Shown: piece by piece, positions 32,271-41,359 of the stretch
Layout of the letters: each line of letters begins with the position of its first letter
Numbering within the stretch: the stretch's first letter is position 1
Source of the DNA: an uncultured Latescibacterota bacterium
GTDB taxonomy: Bacteria; Latescibacterota; UBA2968; UBA8231
Direction of reading: 5' to 3'
DNA: 64,000 nt
Assembly: GCA_951813615.1 (NCBI GenBank)
Contig: OX638377.1
Span: 310,001 to 374,000, forward strand
The notes under the pieces: model-generated
The model's input: the letters and a program-made list of their open reading frames with translations, nothing else
Told to the model about the DNA's origin: nothing
Database searches by the model: none
Position numbers and translations under genes: made by a program

Positions 32271-35200
32271 CTAAGCGCTGCGATCCATCAGGGTATAAAC
32301 CACGGGAATGAGCACTAGAGTCAGCAGGGTGGATACCAGAAGTCCGCCGATGACGGTAATGGCCATGGGCGCGCGGATCTCGGCCCCTTCGCCCAGCCCC
32401 AAGGCCATAGGCAACAGCCCGAGGACGGTAGTCGAGGTCGTCATCAGAATGGGCCGGAAGCGCACCTCGCCAGCGCGCAGCACCGCGGCGAATTTTTCCA
32501 TCCCTTCGTCGCGGCGCAGACGGTTGATGTAATCGACGAGGACGATGGCGTTGTTGACGACAATGCCGGCGAGCATGATTAGGCCAATGAGCACGACCAC
32601 GCTGATGGTGGTCCCCGTCGCGAGTAGGCCGAGGGCGCTGCCGATCAGTCCCAAGGGAATGGTGAACATGATGACCAGCGGGTGCAACAGCGATTCAAAT
32701 TGCGAGGCCATCACCAGATAGACCAAGAACACGGCCAACAGCAGGGCGAATTTCATGCTGTCAAAGGAGCGGACCATTTCCTCGTTCTGGCCGCCGATCG
32801 ACACGGTGAAGCCCTCGGGTAGGGGCAAGTCGGCGAGGGTGGCTTCGATCTCCTCTGCTACGCCGCCGAGGTCGCGCCCGTCGAGGTTGGCCGAGATGAC
32901 GGCGACGCGCTCTTGGTCGAGGCGGCGGATCTCGGCGGGGCCATCAACAGCTCGCACGTCGGCGACCGATTCGAGTGCGACCGGCACGGGGTAGGAAGCT
33001 GGGCTGACGACCATCTGCTTGAGGTCGGCGACGGTCTGGCGTTCCTCGTCGAGCGCGCGGACCCGGATATCGACCTTGCGGTCGCGGCGCGCCAACTCGG
33101 TGGCGACGTCGCCTTGTAGCTTGTTGCGCAATAGTTCGCCGATATTCTGCACGGTGGTGCCCAACTCGGCGACGCGCCGGCGATCGAAGAAGATCTGGAC
33201 TTCGGGTTGGCCGCCGGCCGTGCTCGAGCGGATGTCGGTCAGTCCGGGAATGGCGTGCATGCGCTCGACCGCTTCGTCGGCCAATAGATCGAGGGTGCTC
33301 AGACCGTAGCCGCGGATTTCCACCTCCACCGGGGTGCGGAAGGAAAAATAAGCGGGCCGCGAGAATTTGAATTTCAGTTCGGGGATGTCCCCGAGAAGGC
33401 CGCGCACTGTTTCGATAGCTGCCTCTTCGCTGACCTCCGGTGCGAGCCGCACGTGGAGGTGGGCGGTGTGCTCCTTTTTGTCCGCGGCCGTGCCGCCGGC
33501 CTGAGCGCTGCTGCCGACGAGGGCAAAGACCGAGGCAATGCCATCGAGACCGCGCACCTGTCCATCAATGGCGGCGACTTGGACCGCGGTCTGCTCCAGC
33601 GGGGTGCCAGCGCGCCATTCCAGATCGACGAGGAATTCGCCTTGGCTCATCTCCGGGATCAGCTCCAGCCCTAGGCCGCGCGACCGTTCGAGTACTAAGG
33701 CCCCTATCGCGATAAAGATGGCGAGGACGATCAGGCGGCGGCGCAGCGCCCAACTCAAAAGGAGCGGATACGCTTTGTTGAGCGCGTTGAAGATGAGGTC
33801 AAAGAGCCAGTACAGTGGAAAGAGCAGGGTGGAGAAGACGCGGCCAGCACCGCGAGCTATGGCGCGGATCAGGCGGATGAGAAACGCAGGGCCTTGGAGG
33901 CCGCGTTTGGGGCCGATCTCTTCCCGCTCGGCAATCATGCTTTCGAGACTCAGCGACGAGAGCATGGGGATCAACATCAAGGCGACCACGAGGGAGGCGA
34001 CCAGCGAATAGGTGACGGTCAGGGCCTGATCTCGGAAGAGCTGGCCAGCGACGCCCTCGACGAAGACGATGGGCAAAAACACGCAGATGGTGGTGGTGGT
34101 GGCGGCGATGACGGCGCGGCTGACCTCACTGGCACCGCGCACGGCCGCAGCCAAGACGTTAAGCCCTTGGTCGCGGTAGCGCTGCACGCTTTCCAAGACC
34201 ACAATGGAGTTGTCAACCAGCATCCCGACCCCCAAAGCCAGCCCACCCAGCGACATGATGTTGAGGCTTACGTCCGAGCCGAACATTAGGAAAAAGGTCG
34301 CCACCACGGAGAGGGGAATCGAGAGGCTGATGATGGCCGTGCTTTTGAGGTCGCGGAGGAAGAGGAAGAGCACGACGACGGCGAGAATGCCACCAATGAT
34401 GGCGGTATTGAGCACCTCGTCAACGGCCTCCTGGATAAAGGTGGCTTGGTTGAAGACCACTTCCATGCCGCTGTCTTGGAGCAGCGTGGCATTCTCGGCG
34501 AGAAATTCGTCCAAGCGCTCTTGGACCGCGGCGCTGACTTGGACGGTGTTGGCGTCGCCTTCCTTGAAGACCGAGACTTCAACGCCCTCGCGGCCGTTGA
34601 TGCGGGTGACGAGGTCGCGCTCGCGGTGGCCGCGAAAAACGCGACCCACGTCCTTGAGCTTGATCGGCGCGCGGTCGATCTGACCGATGACGATTTCGCC
34701 GATCTCGTCGATACCTTGGAACTCGTTGAGGGTGCGGACGAGGAACTCGGCCTCGCCATCCTTGAGCATTCCGCCGGTTAGGTTGACGTTTTCCGCGGCG
34801 AGGCGGCTGGTGACTTGATTGATGGAGATGCCGAGGTAAGCGAGGCGCTGGGCTTCGACTTCGACTTGGATCTCTTCTTCGAGGCCGCCGTTGATGCGGA
34901 CGGCGGCTACACCTTCGAGGCTTTCGAGGTCGGGGCGCAGCCGCTCTTCGGCGACGCGCCGCATCTCCATCAGGTTCAAATTGCCGTAAAACGCCAAGCG
35001 CATTATGGGGTCGAGCGAGGGATCGAAGCGCAAGAGGATGGGCTTGCTGGCGTCGCGCGGCAGGTTGGACAAATCGAGCTTTTCGCGGATGTCGAGCGAG
35101 GCAAAGTCCATGTTAGTGCCCCAGCCGAATTCGACGACTACATCGGAGATGCCCGGCCGCGAAATCGACGAGACGCGGACCACGTTGCTGACCACGCCGA

Positions 35201-35411
35201 CCAAGCCTTCGACCGGCTCGGAAATGAGGCGCTCGATTTCGAGGGGAGCTACGCCCTCGTATTCGGTGCGGACGGTGATGGTGGGATAGGTGATGTCCGG
35301 GAGGAGGTTGACGGCTAGACGCGAAAAACCTACGCCGCCAAAGGCGATAATCGCCACCATCAGCATTGCCACCGTGACGCGGCGGCGAGTGGAAAATTCG
35401 ACTAGTTTCAC
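32271..35411 (-). CDS. RND efflux transporter subunit, first copy (AcrB/MdtB-type)
   Basis: The 1046-residue protein has all landmarks of the hydrophobic/amphiphilic efflux RND family: N-terminal TM 'VTVAMLMVAIIAFGGVGF', 'LALGVGMLVDNSIVVLESVQRY' with the TM4 aspartate, 'LIGLIMLAGIVVNNAIVLVDYINRLR', and a C-terminal TM 'LLVSTLLTLVLIPVVYTLMD'. It begins at GTG 35411, overlapping the stop of the membrane-fusion gene by 4 bp (GTGA), and is followed by the second RND gene 4 bp on. Substrate range cannot be read from sequence; drugs, metals or lipids are all possible. Confidence 0.93.
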   Translation of the reverse strand: MKLVEFSTRRRVTVAMLMVAIIAFGGVGFSRLAVNLLPDITYPTITVRTEYEGVAPLEIERLISEPVEGLVGVVSNVVRVSSISRPGISDVVVEFGWGTNMDFASLDIREKLDLSNLPRDASKPILLRFDPSLDPIMRLAFYGNLNLMEMRRVAEERLRPDLESLEGVAAVRINGGLEEEIQVEVEAQRLAYLGISINQVTSRLAAENVNLTGGMLKDGEAEFLVRTLNEFQGIDEIGEIVIGQIDRAPIKLKDVGRVFRGHRERDLVTRINGREGVEVSVFKEGDANTVQVSAAVQERLDEFLAENATLLQDSGMEVVFNQATFIQEAVDEVLNTAIIGGILAVVVLFLFLRDLKSTAIISLSIPLSVVATFFLMFGSDVSLNIMSLGGLALGVGMLVDNSIVVLESVQRYRDQGLNVLAAAVRGASEVSRAVIAATTTTICVFLPIVFVEGVAGQLFRDQALTVTYSLVASLVVALMLIPMLSSLSLESMIAEREEIGPKRGLQGPAFLIRLIRAIARGAGRVFSTLLFPLYWLFDLIFNALNKAYPLLLSWALRRRLIVLAIFIAIGALVLERSRGLGLELIPEMSQGEFLVDLEWRAGTPLEQTAVQVAAIDGQVRGLDGIASVFALVGSSAQAGGTAADKKEHTAHLHVRLAPEVSEEAAIETVRGLLGDIPELKFKFSRPAYFSFRTPVEVEIRGYGLSTLDLLADEAVERMHAIPGLTDIRSSTAGGQPEVQIFFDRRRVAELGTTVQNIGELLRNKLQGDVATELARRDRKVDIRVRALDEERQTVADLKQMVVSPASYPVPVALESVADVRAVDGPAEIRRLDQERVAVISANLDGRDLGGVAEEIEATLADLPLPEGFTVSIGGQNEEMVRSFDSMKFALLLAVFLVYLVMASQFESLLHPLVIMFTIPLGLIGSALGLLATGTTISVVVLIGLIMLAGIVVNNAIVLVDYINRLRRDEGMEKFAAVLRAGEVRFRPILMTTSTTVLGLLPMALGLGEGAEIRAPMAITVIGGLLVSTLLTLVLIPVVYTLMDRSA

Positions 35412-36739
35412 TGGCCTCTACCTCTACCTTCGCCCCTACCTCTACCTTCACCCCTACCTTGCCCGCGCCCGCCGCCCTGCTCGCGCATTGCGCGCAGAAC
35501 TTGGCGCAAGCTGTCGGGCAGAGGCTTGCCTTGGCGGCGGTACTCGGCGATGACTTGGCGCAAGCTGTCGGACAGGCCGCCTCCCTGCCAGCCGCCCCTA
35601 GCCCCGGGTGGACCGAAGCCTCCTCCTCGGGATTCAGCAGATTCTGAACTGGCCAATTCTTCCGCAGTCGGTAGGCCCTCGCCGGCCAGCCGCACGGCAG
35701 CACCGTCTTTGAGGCCCTCGTGGCCAACGGTCACTACTTGGTCGCCTTCTTTGAGGCCGGAGACGATCTCGACTTGATCGTCCTCGACAAAGCCCAACTC
35801 GACGGCGACCCGGCGCACCGTGCCGTCCTCGATGAGGAAGACGTCGTCCTCGTCGGTTTCGAGGATCAGCGCCTTCTTGGGGACGATCAGGGTCTGGGGC
35901 CGCCGCTCGGTAATAATGCGCACCGTGGCGAACATCCCCGGTTTGAGTAAGCCGTCACTGGCGACTTCGAGGGTGACCTTGACGGTGCCGCTGGCGGGAT
36001 CGACCTCTGGACTAATCATGCGGATGCGGCCGTGGAAGCTCGTGTCCGGCAGAGCCTCGACCGCAATAGTGGCCTCTTGGCCGGGGTGCAACTGGTACAT
36101 GCGCTGCTCAGGCGCGAAGATGCGCACCAACAGCGGATCGCGGTCGGCGATGACAAAGACTTCTTGATTGCCGCGCACTAAGTCGCCTACTTCGACCAAC
36201 CGCTGGGTGACGACGCCAGCAATCGGCGCGGTAACATCCGCGTACGCGAGGTTAAGCTGGGCTTCTTCGAGGGATATCTTGGCGTTGTCCAAGCGGAGGT
36301 GGGCCGTATCGTATTCGGATTGGCTGACCATGCTGCGCTCGTATAGCGTCTTGATGCGGTCGTAGTTGGTGCTGGCGTCGTCAAAAGCCTGTTCGGCTTG
36401 GCGCAAGTTGAGGCTCAATTCATCCTTGTTGAGGCGGACCATCACTTGGCCTTGGCGCACTTGGTCCCCCTCTTCGGCTGCTAGCTCCTCAAGTAGGCCG
36501 GTCGTGCGTGCCAAGACGCTGACGCGGCGCTCGGCTTCGAGGCGGGAGTACGTCTCAATGTAGGCGCTCATGTCGCCGCGAGTGACCTTTTCGCCTTTGA
36601 CCGGAATGGCTGCTGCTTCGCGTCCGCCCCAACCGCCACCGCCGCGTCGGGTACCCTGTGGTGCTTCTTCTTCCTCGCCACAGCCTAGCGCGAGTAGGAA
36701 GACGCTGCCGATGTACAGCGCATATTGGCGAGTTATCAT
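35408..36739 (-). CDS. RND membrane fusion protein, lipoprotein, with Gly/Arg-rich tail
   Basis: The 443-residue protein is a periplasmic adaptor. A lipoprotein signal ends in the lipobox 'LALGC' (C20). The body shows the biotinyl-lipoyl half motifs 'YSRLEAERRVSVLARTTGLLEELAAEEGDQVRQGQVMVRL', the coiled-coil hairpin ('QAEQAFDDASTNYDRIKTLYER'), 'ANLAYADVTAPIAGVVTQRLVEVGD'-like lipoyl half, and the beta-barrel 'VDPASGTVKVTLEV'. Odd: the last 75 residues carry two 'DSLRQV' repeats and a Gly-Arg-Gln/Glu tail (GRGEGRGRGEGRGRGQ), coded by a low-complexity DNA repeat. It heads a three-gene efflux operon; no outer-membrane channel is encoded. Confidence 0.9.
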   Translation of the reverse strand: MITRQYALYIGSVFLLALGCGEEEEAPQGTRRGGGGWGGREAAAIPVKGEKVTRGDMSAYIETYSRLEAERRVSVLARTTGLLEELAAEEGDQVRQGQVMVRLNKDELSLNLRQAEQAFDDASTNYDRIKTLYERSMVSQSEYDTAHLRLDNAKISLEEAQLNLAYADVTAPIAGVVTQRLVEVGDLVRGNQEVFVIADRDPLLVRIFAPEQRMYQLHPGQEATIAVEALPDTSFHGRIRMISPEVDPASGTVKVTLEVASDGLLKPGMFATVRIITERRPQTLIVPKKALILETDEDDVFLIEDGTVRRVAVELGFVEDDQVEIVSGLKEGDQVVTVGHEGLKDGAAVRLAGEGLPTAEELASSESAESRGGGFGPPGARGGWQGGGLSDSLRQVIAEYRRQGKPLPDSLRQVLRAMREQGGGRGQGRGEGRGRGEGRGRGQ

Positions 36740-36803
36740 CTGGAGCAGGTCCTAGTTGTATGTGTTTTGTCCACGGGGTTCCTTTCTTTGGCGTGTGTCG
36801 CTT

Positions 36804-36853
36804 AAGTTAGACGAGGCTGCGAGCCTTGTCAATAGAACTGACTGGTCAGTTCT
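36804..36853 (-). promoter_or_regulatory. RND operon promoter with TetR-type operator
   Basis: On the minus strand TTGACA (36832-36827), a 17-bp spacer, and TAACTT (36809-36804) form a promoter about 65 bp before the fusion-protein start. Immediately upstream of the -35 box lies AGAACTGACTGGTCAGTTCT (36834-36853): 9-bp inverted arms around a 2-bp centre, typical of TetR-family operators. Repression by a TetR protein, plausibly the one at 20954-21532, is inferred. Confidence 0.7.
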
Positions 36854-37053
36854 GGTTAGCTGTATCACCTATTAGACCATCGATTGATTCTATTCATTCC
36901 CGTGCATTTTCATTTTTTGTGCCGCTGCCGTTTGTGCCAAGGTCCCCTGCTGAGGGACAGCCGCAAAGCGTCCCGTTCACTTTTGCAGGCTGTGGCCACA
37001 GCCCCTATAATTGGGCCGTGTGCAAAAGACTCAAATTGAAAAGGAGCAATATA

Positions 37054-37521
37054 ATGGAACGGCTCCTCGTGGCCTTGGCGGCCCTTGCGCTGGCAGCCTG
37101 TGGCCGAGAACCCCCCGTTGACCTCATCCCCGCCAAAATCGTCGATGTGCGCGACTTTGGTGCCGATGGGGTGGCTGTCGTGCTCAAAGGCGACGAAGTG
37201 CCGCCGTTGCCCATCATTATCGGCCACTGCGAGGCGCGGGCGTTAGTCGCGGCCATGCGGGAAGAGGACTTTCCGCGCCCGCTGGCGTACGATCTGTTGG
37301 AAGCGATGCTGGAGAAGCTGCAAGGCGAGGTGCAGCACCTCGTCGTCCACAGCATCAAGGACAACACCTTTCACGCCAACTTGTACATTGAGACCGAAGC
37401 TGGCGAGTGGGTGCTCGACTGCCGACCCAGCGACGGCATGGTGCTGGTGACGCGCCTCGGAGTGCCCATCTACTTGCGGCCGCGGCTTTTTGAACCCAAA
37501 GACCTAAGTCCACAGGTATAA
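37054..37521 (+). CDS. Lipoprotein with bifunctional nuclease (BFN, DUF151) domain
   Basis: The 155-residue protein begins with a lipoprotein signal 'MERLLVALAALALAAC' (cut before C16). The rest is a BFN/DUF151 domain: 'PPLPIIIGHCEARALVAAMREEDFPRPLAYDLLEAMLEKL', 'VVHSIKDNTFHANLYIE' and 'LDCRPSDGMVLVTRLGVPIYL'. Known BFN proteins are cytoplasmic RNases/DNases; a membrane-anchored periplasmic form is unusual. AAGGAG at 37041-37046 precedes the ATG. It diverges from the efflux operon (the operator lies between them) and is followed 24 bp later by an oxidoreductase gene, possibly in one transcript. Confidence 0.83.
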   Translation: MERLLVALAALALAACGREPPVDLIPAKIVDVRDFGADGVAVVLKGDEVPPLPIIIGHCEARALVAAMREEDFPRPLAYDLLEAMLEKLQGEVQHLVVHSIKDNTFHANLYIETEAGEWVLDCRPSDGMVLVTRLGVPIYLRPRLFEPKDLSPQV

Positions 37522-37545
37522 CCAACTAACCGCGAGGAGGATGCC

Positions 37546-38556
37546 GTGGCCTATCGCGTCGGCCTCGTGGGCACGGGTGGCATCGCCCGCGCTCACGGCA
37601 AGGCCTGCCAGCAGATCGCCGAAGCCGAACTCGTCGCCATCTGCGACGTATCCGAAGAACAGCTAGCGCGTTACGGCGAGGAGTTTGGCGTTGCAGCGCG
37701 CTACACTGAGCTCGACGCCATGCTCCACGAGGCCGAGCTCGACATTGCCATTATCTGCACTTGGGGTGCCTTTCACGCCGAGACCGGGATTCAGATCTGC
37801 GATTCGAGGCGGGTAAAAGCCGTGCTCTGCGAAAAGCCCTTCACCCAAAACGCCGCCGAAGCAGCGGCCTTTGCTGAAGCCGGCAGGAAAAACCGCGTCC
37901 TCGTGGCCGAGGCGTTTAAGTTCCGCCATCACCCCATGCACTTGCGGGCCAAGGCCATGCTCGACGCCGGTGAGATCGGCGACTTGGTCGGCGTGCGGAG
38001 CACGTTTTGCACCAGTTCAGGGGCCTCTCTCCAAGAGCGCACGCCCGAGTCAAACTGGCGCTTCAACAAGGCCAAAGGCGGCGGTAGTATCTACGACTTG
38101 GCCTGTTACAACGTTCACCATGCGCGGTTCATATTTGGCGAGGAGCCGGAGCGGGTGTTTGCCGCGCAGCAGTTGGGCTTGGAAACCGACGATGCCGCGT
38201 CGATTGTGCTGGTCTTTTCCGAGGGCCGCACCGCGCAGATCTCCGTGGGTTTTAATACGTTCAGCTCGCAGTACGCGGAAATTTCCGGGCATCGCGGGAT
38301 GCTGCGGCTAGACCAAGTGTGGAACAACGAGAATCGGGCCGTGACCATCGAGCATCGCACGCCGAGCGGGGTGGAGGTCGTCGAAATCCCGCCCTGCTTT
38401 CAGTTTGCCTTGCAGTTGCAGCACCTGTGCGAGTGCTTGGCCGAGGGGCGGGAGCATCGGATCACGCCGGAGCACAGCGTCGCGCAGATGCGGGTGTTGG
38501 ACGCGGTGAAGGAGTCTATGGAGACGGGACGGGCAGTGGAATTGTCCAATAGTTAG
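37546..38556 (+). CDS. Gfo/Idh/MocA family oxidoreductase
   Basis: This 336-residue protein has the N-terminal Rossmann fold 'VGLVGTGGIARAHGKACQQI' with the NAD(P) loop, the 'CEKPFTQNAAEA' box holding the conserved EKP lysine, and the C-terminal sheet domain beginning 'AEAFKFRHHPMHLRAKAMLDAGEIGDLVGVRS' and 'NWRFNKAKGGGSIYDLACYNVHHARFIFG'. It should oxidise a sugar or sugar-like alcohol. The start is GTG 37546 behind GAGGAGGA. It is followed at 17 bp by another oxidoreductase of the same superfamily. Confidence 0.88.
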   Translation: MAYRVGLVGTGGIARAHGKACQQIAEAELVAICDVSEEQLARYGEEFGVAARYTELDAMLHEAELDIAIICTWGAFHAETGIQICDSRRVKAVLCEKPFTQNAAEAAAFAEAGRKNRVLVAEAFKFRHHPMHLRAKAMLDAGEIGDLVGVRSTFCTSSGASLQERTPESNWRFNKAKGGGSIYDLACYNVHHARFIFGEEPERVFAAQQLGLETDDAASIVLVFSEGRTAQISVGFNTFSSQYAEISGHRGMLRLDQVWNNENRAVTIEHRTPSGVEVVEIPPCFQFALQLQHLCECLAEGREHRITPEHSVAQMRVLDAVKESMETGRAVELSNS

Positions 38557-38573
38557 CAAAGAGGAGGTAGTGC

Positions 38574-39662
38574 GTGAAAGTTGGAATAATTGGGCACACG
38601 GGCTGCGGCAACTACGGTCACTATCTCGACATGGCATTCGTCGGGGTAGAAGGCGCGGAGATCGTGGCGCTGGCCGACCCCGACGAGGTGGGACGCCAAG
38701 CCGCTGTTGCCAAGACCGGATCCCCCAAGGGATACGCCGATTACGTGCAGATGCTAGAGGAGGAGCAGCCGGATATTGCGGTGGTGGCGTCGCGGGAGAT
38801 CGGCGATCACTTGGCGTTGGTGCTCAATTGCGTGGAGCGTGGAGCGCATGTGTACCTCGAAAAGCCGGTGGCTGCTTCGGTTGCCGAAGTGGACCAAATG
38901 ACCGCAGCGCGCGATAAGGCCGGAGTAACGGTGGTGGTGGCGCATCCGTGGCGGGGGCATCCGCCGATCCAGCGGGTGGCGATCCCGGCGATTAAGGCGG
39001 GGAAGATCGGCCAACCGAGGCTCTGCCGGATCTATGGAATGGGCGGCGCGCACGGCGGCGATCAACTGTTTTTGGACTTGTATCCGCACTTCTTTGACTT
39101 TCTCTGGCAAGCGTTTGGTGCGCCGCTGTGGTGTCATGCGCATCTGACTCAGGATGGACGGAACGCGACGTCGGCGGATCTACAGGAAGGTGTCGAAGGG
39201 ATGGGCTTGGTCGCCGGAGATGGGATCAAGGCATACTACGAGTTTCCCGGAGGGGTCGCCGCTGATTTTGAGTCGTACCGGGGCGATGGGAAGGAGAATC
39301 CCTATCGCATCGACATTCACGGGACGGAAGGGACTTTGTCGCTGCCTGGGCCGATGGTCAATCTGCCGGACATTTACTACCATCCGCTGGTCAACCCCGG
39401 GCTGATTGACGACCCGCGCTGGGAGGTCGTGCCTTCGTCGCCGCCGCCGGACGAGCACAAGTGGCTCAACGCGCATCGCCGCATGGCGCGGTCCATGATC
39501 GACATGATTGAGGGCAAGGAACCAGAGTGGGAGCTAGTAGAGCTGGAGAACGCGCGGCTCTATCTAGAAATGGCGATGATGGCCCATGCCTCGCATATGG
39601 CCGGAGCGCGGGTAGGACTGCCGCTGGAGAGCACGGCGAATCCGTTCGACGAGTGGAAGTGA
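38574..39662 (+). CDS. Gfo/Idh/MocA family oxidoreductase
   Basis: The 362-residue product starts at GTG 38574 behind AGAGGAGG. The Rossmann N-terminus 'IIGHTGCGNYGHYLDMAF' and 'YLEKPVAASVAEVDQMTAARDKAGVTVVVAHPWRGHPPIQ' fit the family; the C-terminal domain ('FDFLWQAFGAPLWCHAHLTQDGR', 'KAYYEFPGGVAADFESYRGDG', 'HGTEGTLSLPG') is also typical. With the gene upstream it makes a pair that may act on successive sugar oxidations. The DUF1703 gene follows 12 bp later. Confidence 0.87.
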   Translation: MKVGIIGHTGCGNYGHYLDMAFVGVEGAEIVALADPDEVGRQAAVAKTGSPKGYADYVQMLEEEQPDIAVVASREIGDHLALVLNCVERGAHVYLEKPVAASVAEVDQMTAARDKAGVTVVVAHPWRGHPPIQRVAIPAIKAGKIGQPRLCRIYGMGGAHGGDQLFLDLYPHFFDFLWQAFGAPLWCHAHLTQDGRNATSADLQEGVEGMGLVAGDGIKAYYEFPGGVAADFESYRGDGKENPYRIDIHGTEGTLSLPGPMVNLPDIYYHPLVNPGLIDDPRWEVVPSSPPPDEHKWLNAHRRMARSMIDMIEGKEPEWELVELENARLYLEMAMMAHASHMAGARVGLPLESTANPFDEWK

Positions 39663-39674
39663 TGGAGGCCTGAA

Positions 39675-41243
39675 TTGGCGGAGCGCACAGATAGACGCAA
39701 GCTGCCCATCGGCATTCAGACCTTCCGTGAGATTCGCGCGGAGAACTACTACTACGTAGATAAGACCGCTTACATTCGTCGGATGATGGACGAGGGCAAG
39801 CATTATTTTTTGTCGCGCCCGCGGCGCTTTGGCAAAAGCCTGTTTCTGGACACCTTGAAAGAACTGTTTGAGGGCAACGAGCCGCTGTTCGAGGGGTTGC
39901 ACATCCACGACCGCTGGGACTGGTCGGTTCGCCATCCGGTGGTGCGCTTGAGCTTTGGCAGCGGCAATTTCAAAGAGCCGGGCTACCTGCAAGCGAACCT
40001 TCCAGAGCAATTGGCCGCCATCGAACGCCGGGCCGGGGTGGTCGTCGAGTCCGCGACGGCGTCGGGGCGTTTCGCCCATCTGCTGGAGGCACTGTACGAC
40101 CAAGCCGGACAGCCGGTGGCAGTGCTGATTGACGAGTACGACAAGCCGATTCTGGACGCGCTCGAGGTGCCAGAGGTCGCACGCGCCAACCGCGACTTTC
40201 TGCGCGGCCTGTACGCGACGATCAAGGATAGCGACGCGCACATCAAGTTCACGTTTCTCACCGGGGTGAGCAAATTCTCCAAAGTTAGCCTGTTTTCCGG
40301 CCTCAACAATCTCAAGGACATCACGCTGGATCCTCGCTACTCAGCCATCTGCGGCTACACTGATGCGGATTTGGACGCGGTATTCGCGCCGGAACTTCCC
40401 GGTTTGGACCGGGACGAGATACGCCGCTGGTACAACGGTTATAGTTGGCTGGGAGAGGAGAAGGTGTACAACCCGTTCGACATCCTCTTGCTCTTCGACA
40501 GGCGTCGTTTCGGCGCGTGGTGGTTCGAGACGGGTACGCCGACGTTCTTGGTTGAGACGCTGATCTCGCGCGGAGTCGGTGCGTTGAGCTTGGACAACAT
40601 GCTGGGCAGCGACGACTTGCTGTCAGCCTTCGACGTTGACCACATCGCCACCGAGGCCCTGCTGTTCCAGACCGGCTACCTCACCATTCGCCAAACCGAG
40701 CCACGCGGCGAGGAGCTGTACTATCGGCTGTCCTACCCCAACCAAGAGGTGCGCCAGAGCCTGAACCGGAGCCTACTGAACCACCTGACCGACAACCCAT
40801 CCCAGCACACAGCGCACCGTGCCCGATTGTACGACCTGTTGCTGGTCAACGACTTCGTCAGTATGGAGAGCCTGTTCAAGGCGTTCTTCGCCAGCATTCC
40901 CTATCAGTGGCACTCCAACAATGACATAGCCCACTACGAAGGCTATTACGCCAGCGTGTTCTACTCCTACTTCGAGTCAGTGGGATTGGACATCGTCGTG
41001 GAGGACAGTAGCAGCCACGGTCGTCTGGACATGGCGGTGTTATTCAATGGCAACGTGTACCTATTTGAATTCAAAGTGGTGGAGTTGGTGCCCGAGGGCA
41101 CGGCGATGGCGCAATTGAAGGAGCGGCGGTACGCCGACAAATACCGCGCTCGGGGCGAGCCGATTCACTTGATCGCAGTGGAGTTCAGCCGGGAGAGCCG
41201 TAACGTCGCGGCGTTTGAGGTGGAGAGTGTGCTTGGGCATTGA
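39675..41243 (+). CDS. AAA-ATPase-like / PD-(D/E)XK (DUF1703) protein
   Basis: The 522-residue protein has an N-terminal AAA-ATPase-like domain: 'YYVDKTAYIRRMMDEG', a P-loop 'SRPRRFGKSLFLDTL', and 'VAVLIDEYDKPIL' as Walker B. The C-terminal domain ends in 'GRLDMAVLFNGNVYLFEFKVV', the D and ExK of PD-(D/E)XK nucleases. This two-domain architecture is very common, often in many copies, in FCB and PVC-type bacteria; its role (mobile, defence or surface) is unsettled. The start is TTG 39675 with GGAG at 39664-39667. Confidence 0.87.
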   Translation: MAERTDRRKLPIGIQTFREIRAENYYYVDKTAYIRRMMDEGKHYFLSRPRRFGKSLFLDTLKELFEGNEPLFEGLHIHDRWDWSVRHPVVRLSFGSGNFKEPGYLQANLPEQLAAIERRAGVVVESATASGRFAHLLEALYDQAGQPVAVLIDEYDKPILDALEVPEVARANRDFLRGLYATIKDSDAHIKFTFLTGVSKFSKVSLFSGLNNLKDITLDPRYSAICGYTDADLDAVFAPELPGLDRDEIRRWYNGYSWLGEEKVYNPFDILLLFDRRRFGAWWFETGTPTFLVETLISRGVGALSLDNMLGSDDLLSAFDVDHIATEALLFQTGYLTIRQTEPRGEELYYRLSYPNQEVRQSLNRSLLNHLTDNPSQHTAHRARLYDLLLVNDFVSMESLFKAFFASIPYQWHSNNDIAHYEGYYASVFYSYFESVGLDIVVEDSSSHGRLDMAVLFNGNVYLFEFKVVELVPEGTAMAQLKERRYADKYRARGEPIHLIAVEFSRESRNVAAFEVESVLGH

Positions 41244-41263
41244 GTCTGAGCCGTCATCGGCAC

Positions 41264-41356
41264 ACCCGAGATGAAGTAAGGGAGCTTAAAAACACGGAGA
41301 AGTGTCATGTTTGTGGAGGACGCTTAGAGCCGACCATGGTAGTATGGTTGCCATCG
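41264..41356 (+). pseudogene. Remnant of a YgiT/MqsA-type zinc-finger antitoxin
   Basis: In the frame that overlaps the DUF1703 stop, 'KNTEKCHVCGGRLEPTMVVWLPS' resembles the first half of YgiT-type antitoxins (CxxCGG with following E/P). The second CxxC pair is gone; the frame then enters the nrfA gene on the other strand. I read it as a truncated relic, not a working gene. Confidence 0.35.
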
Positions 41357-41359
41357 CAA

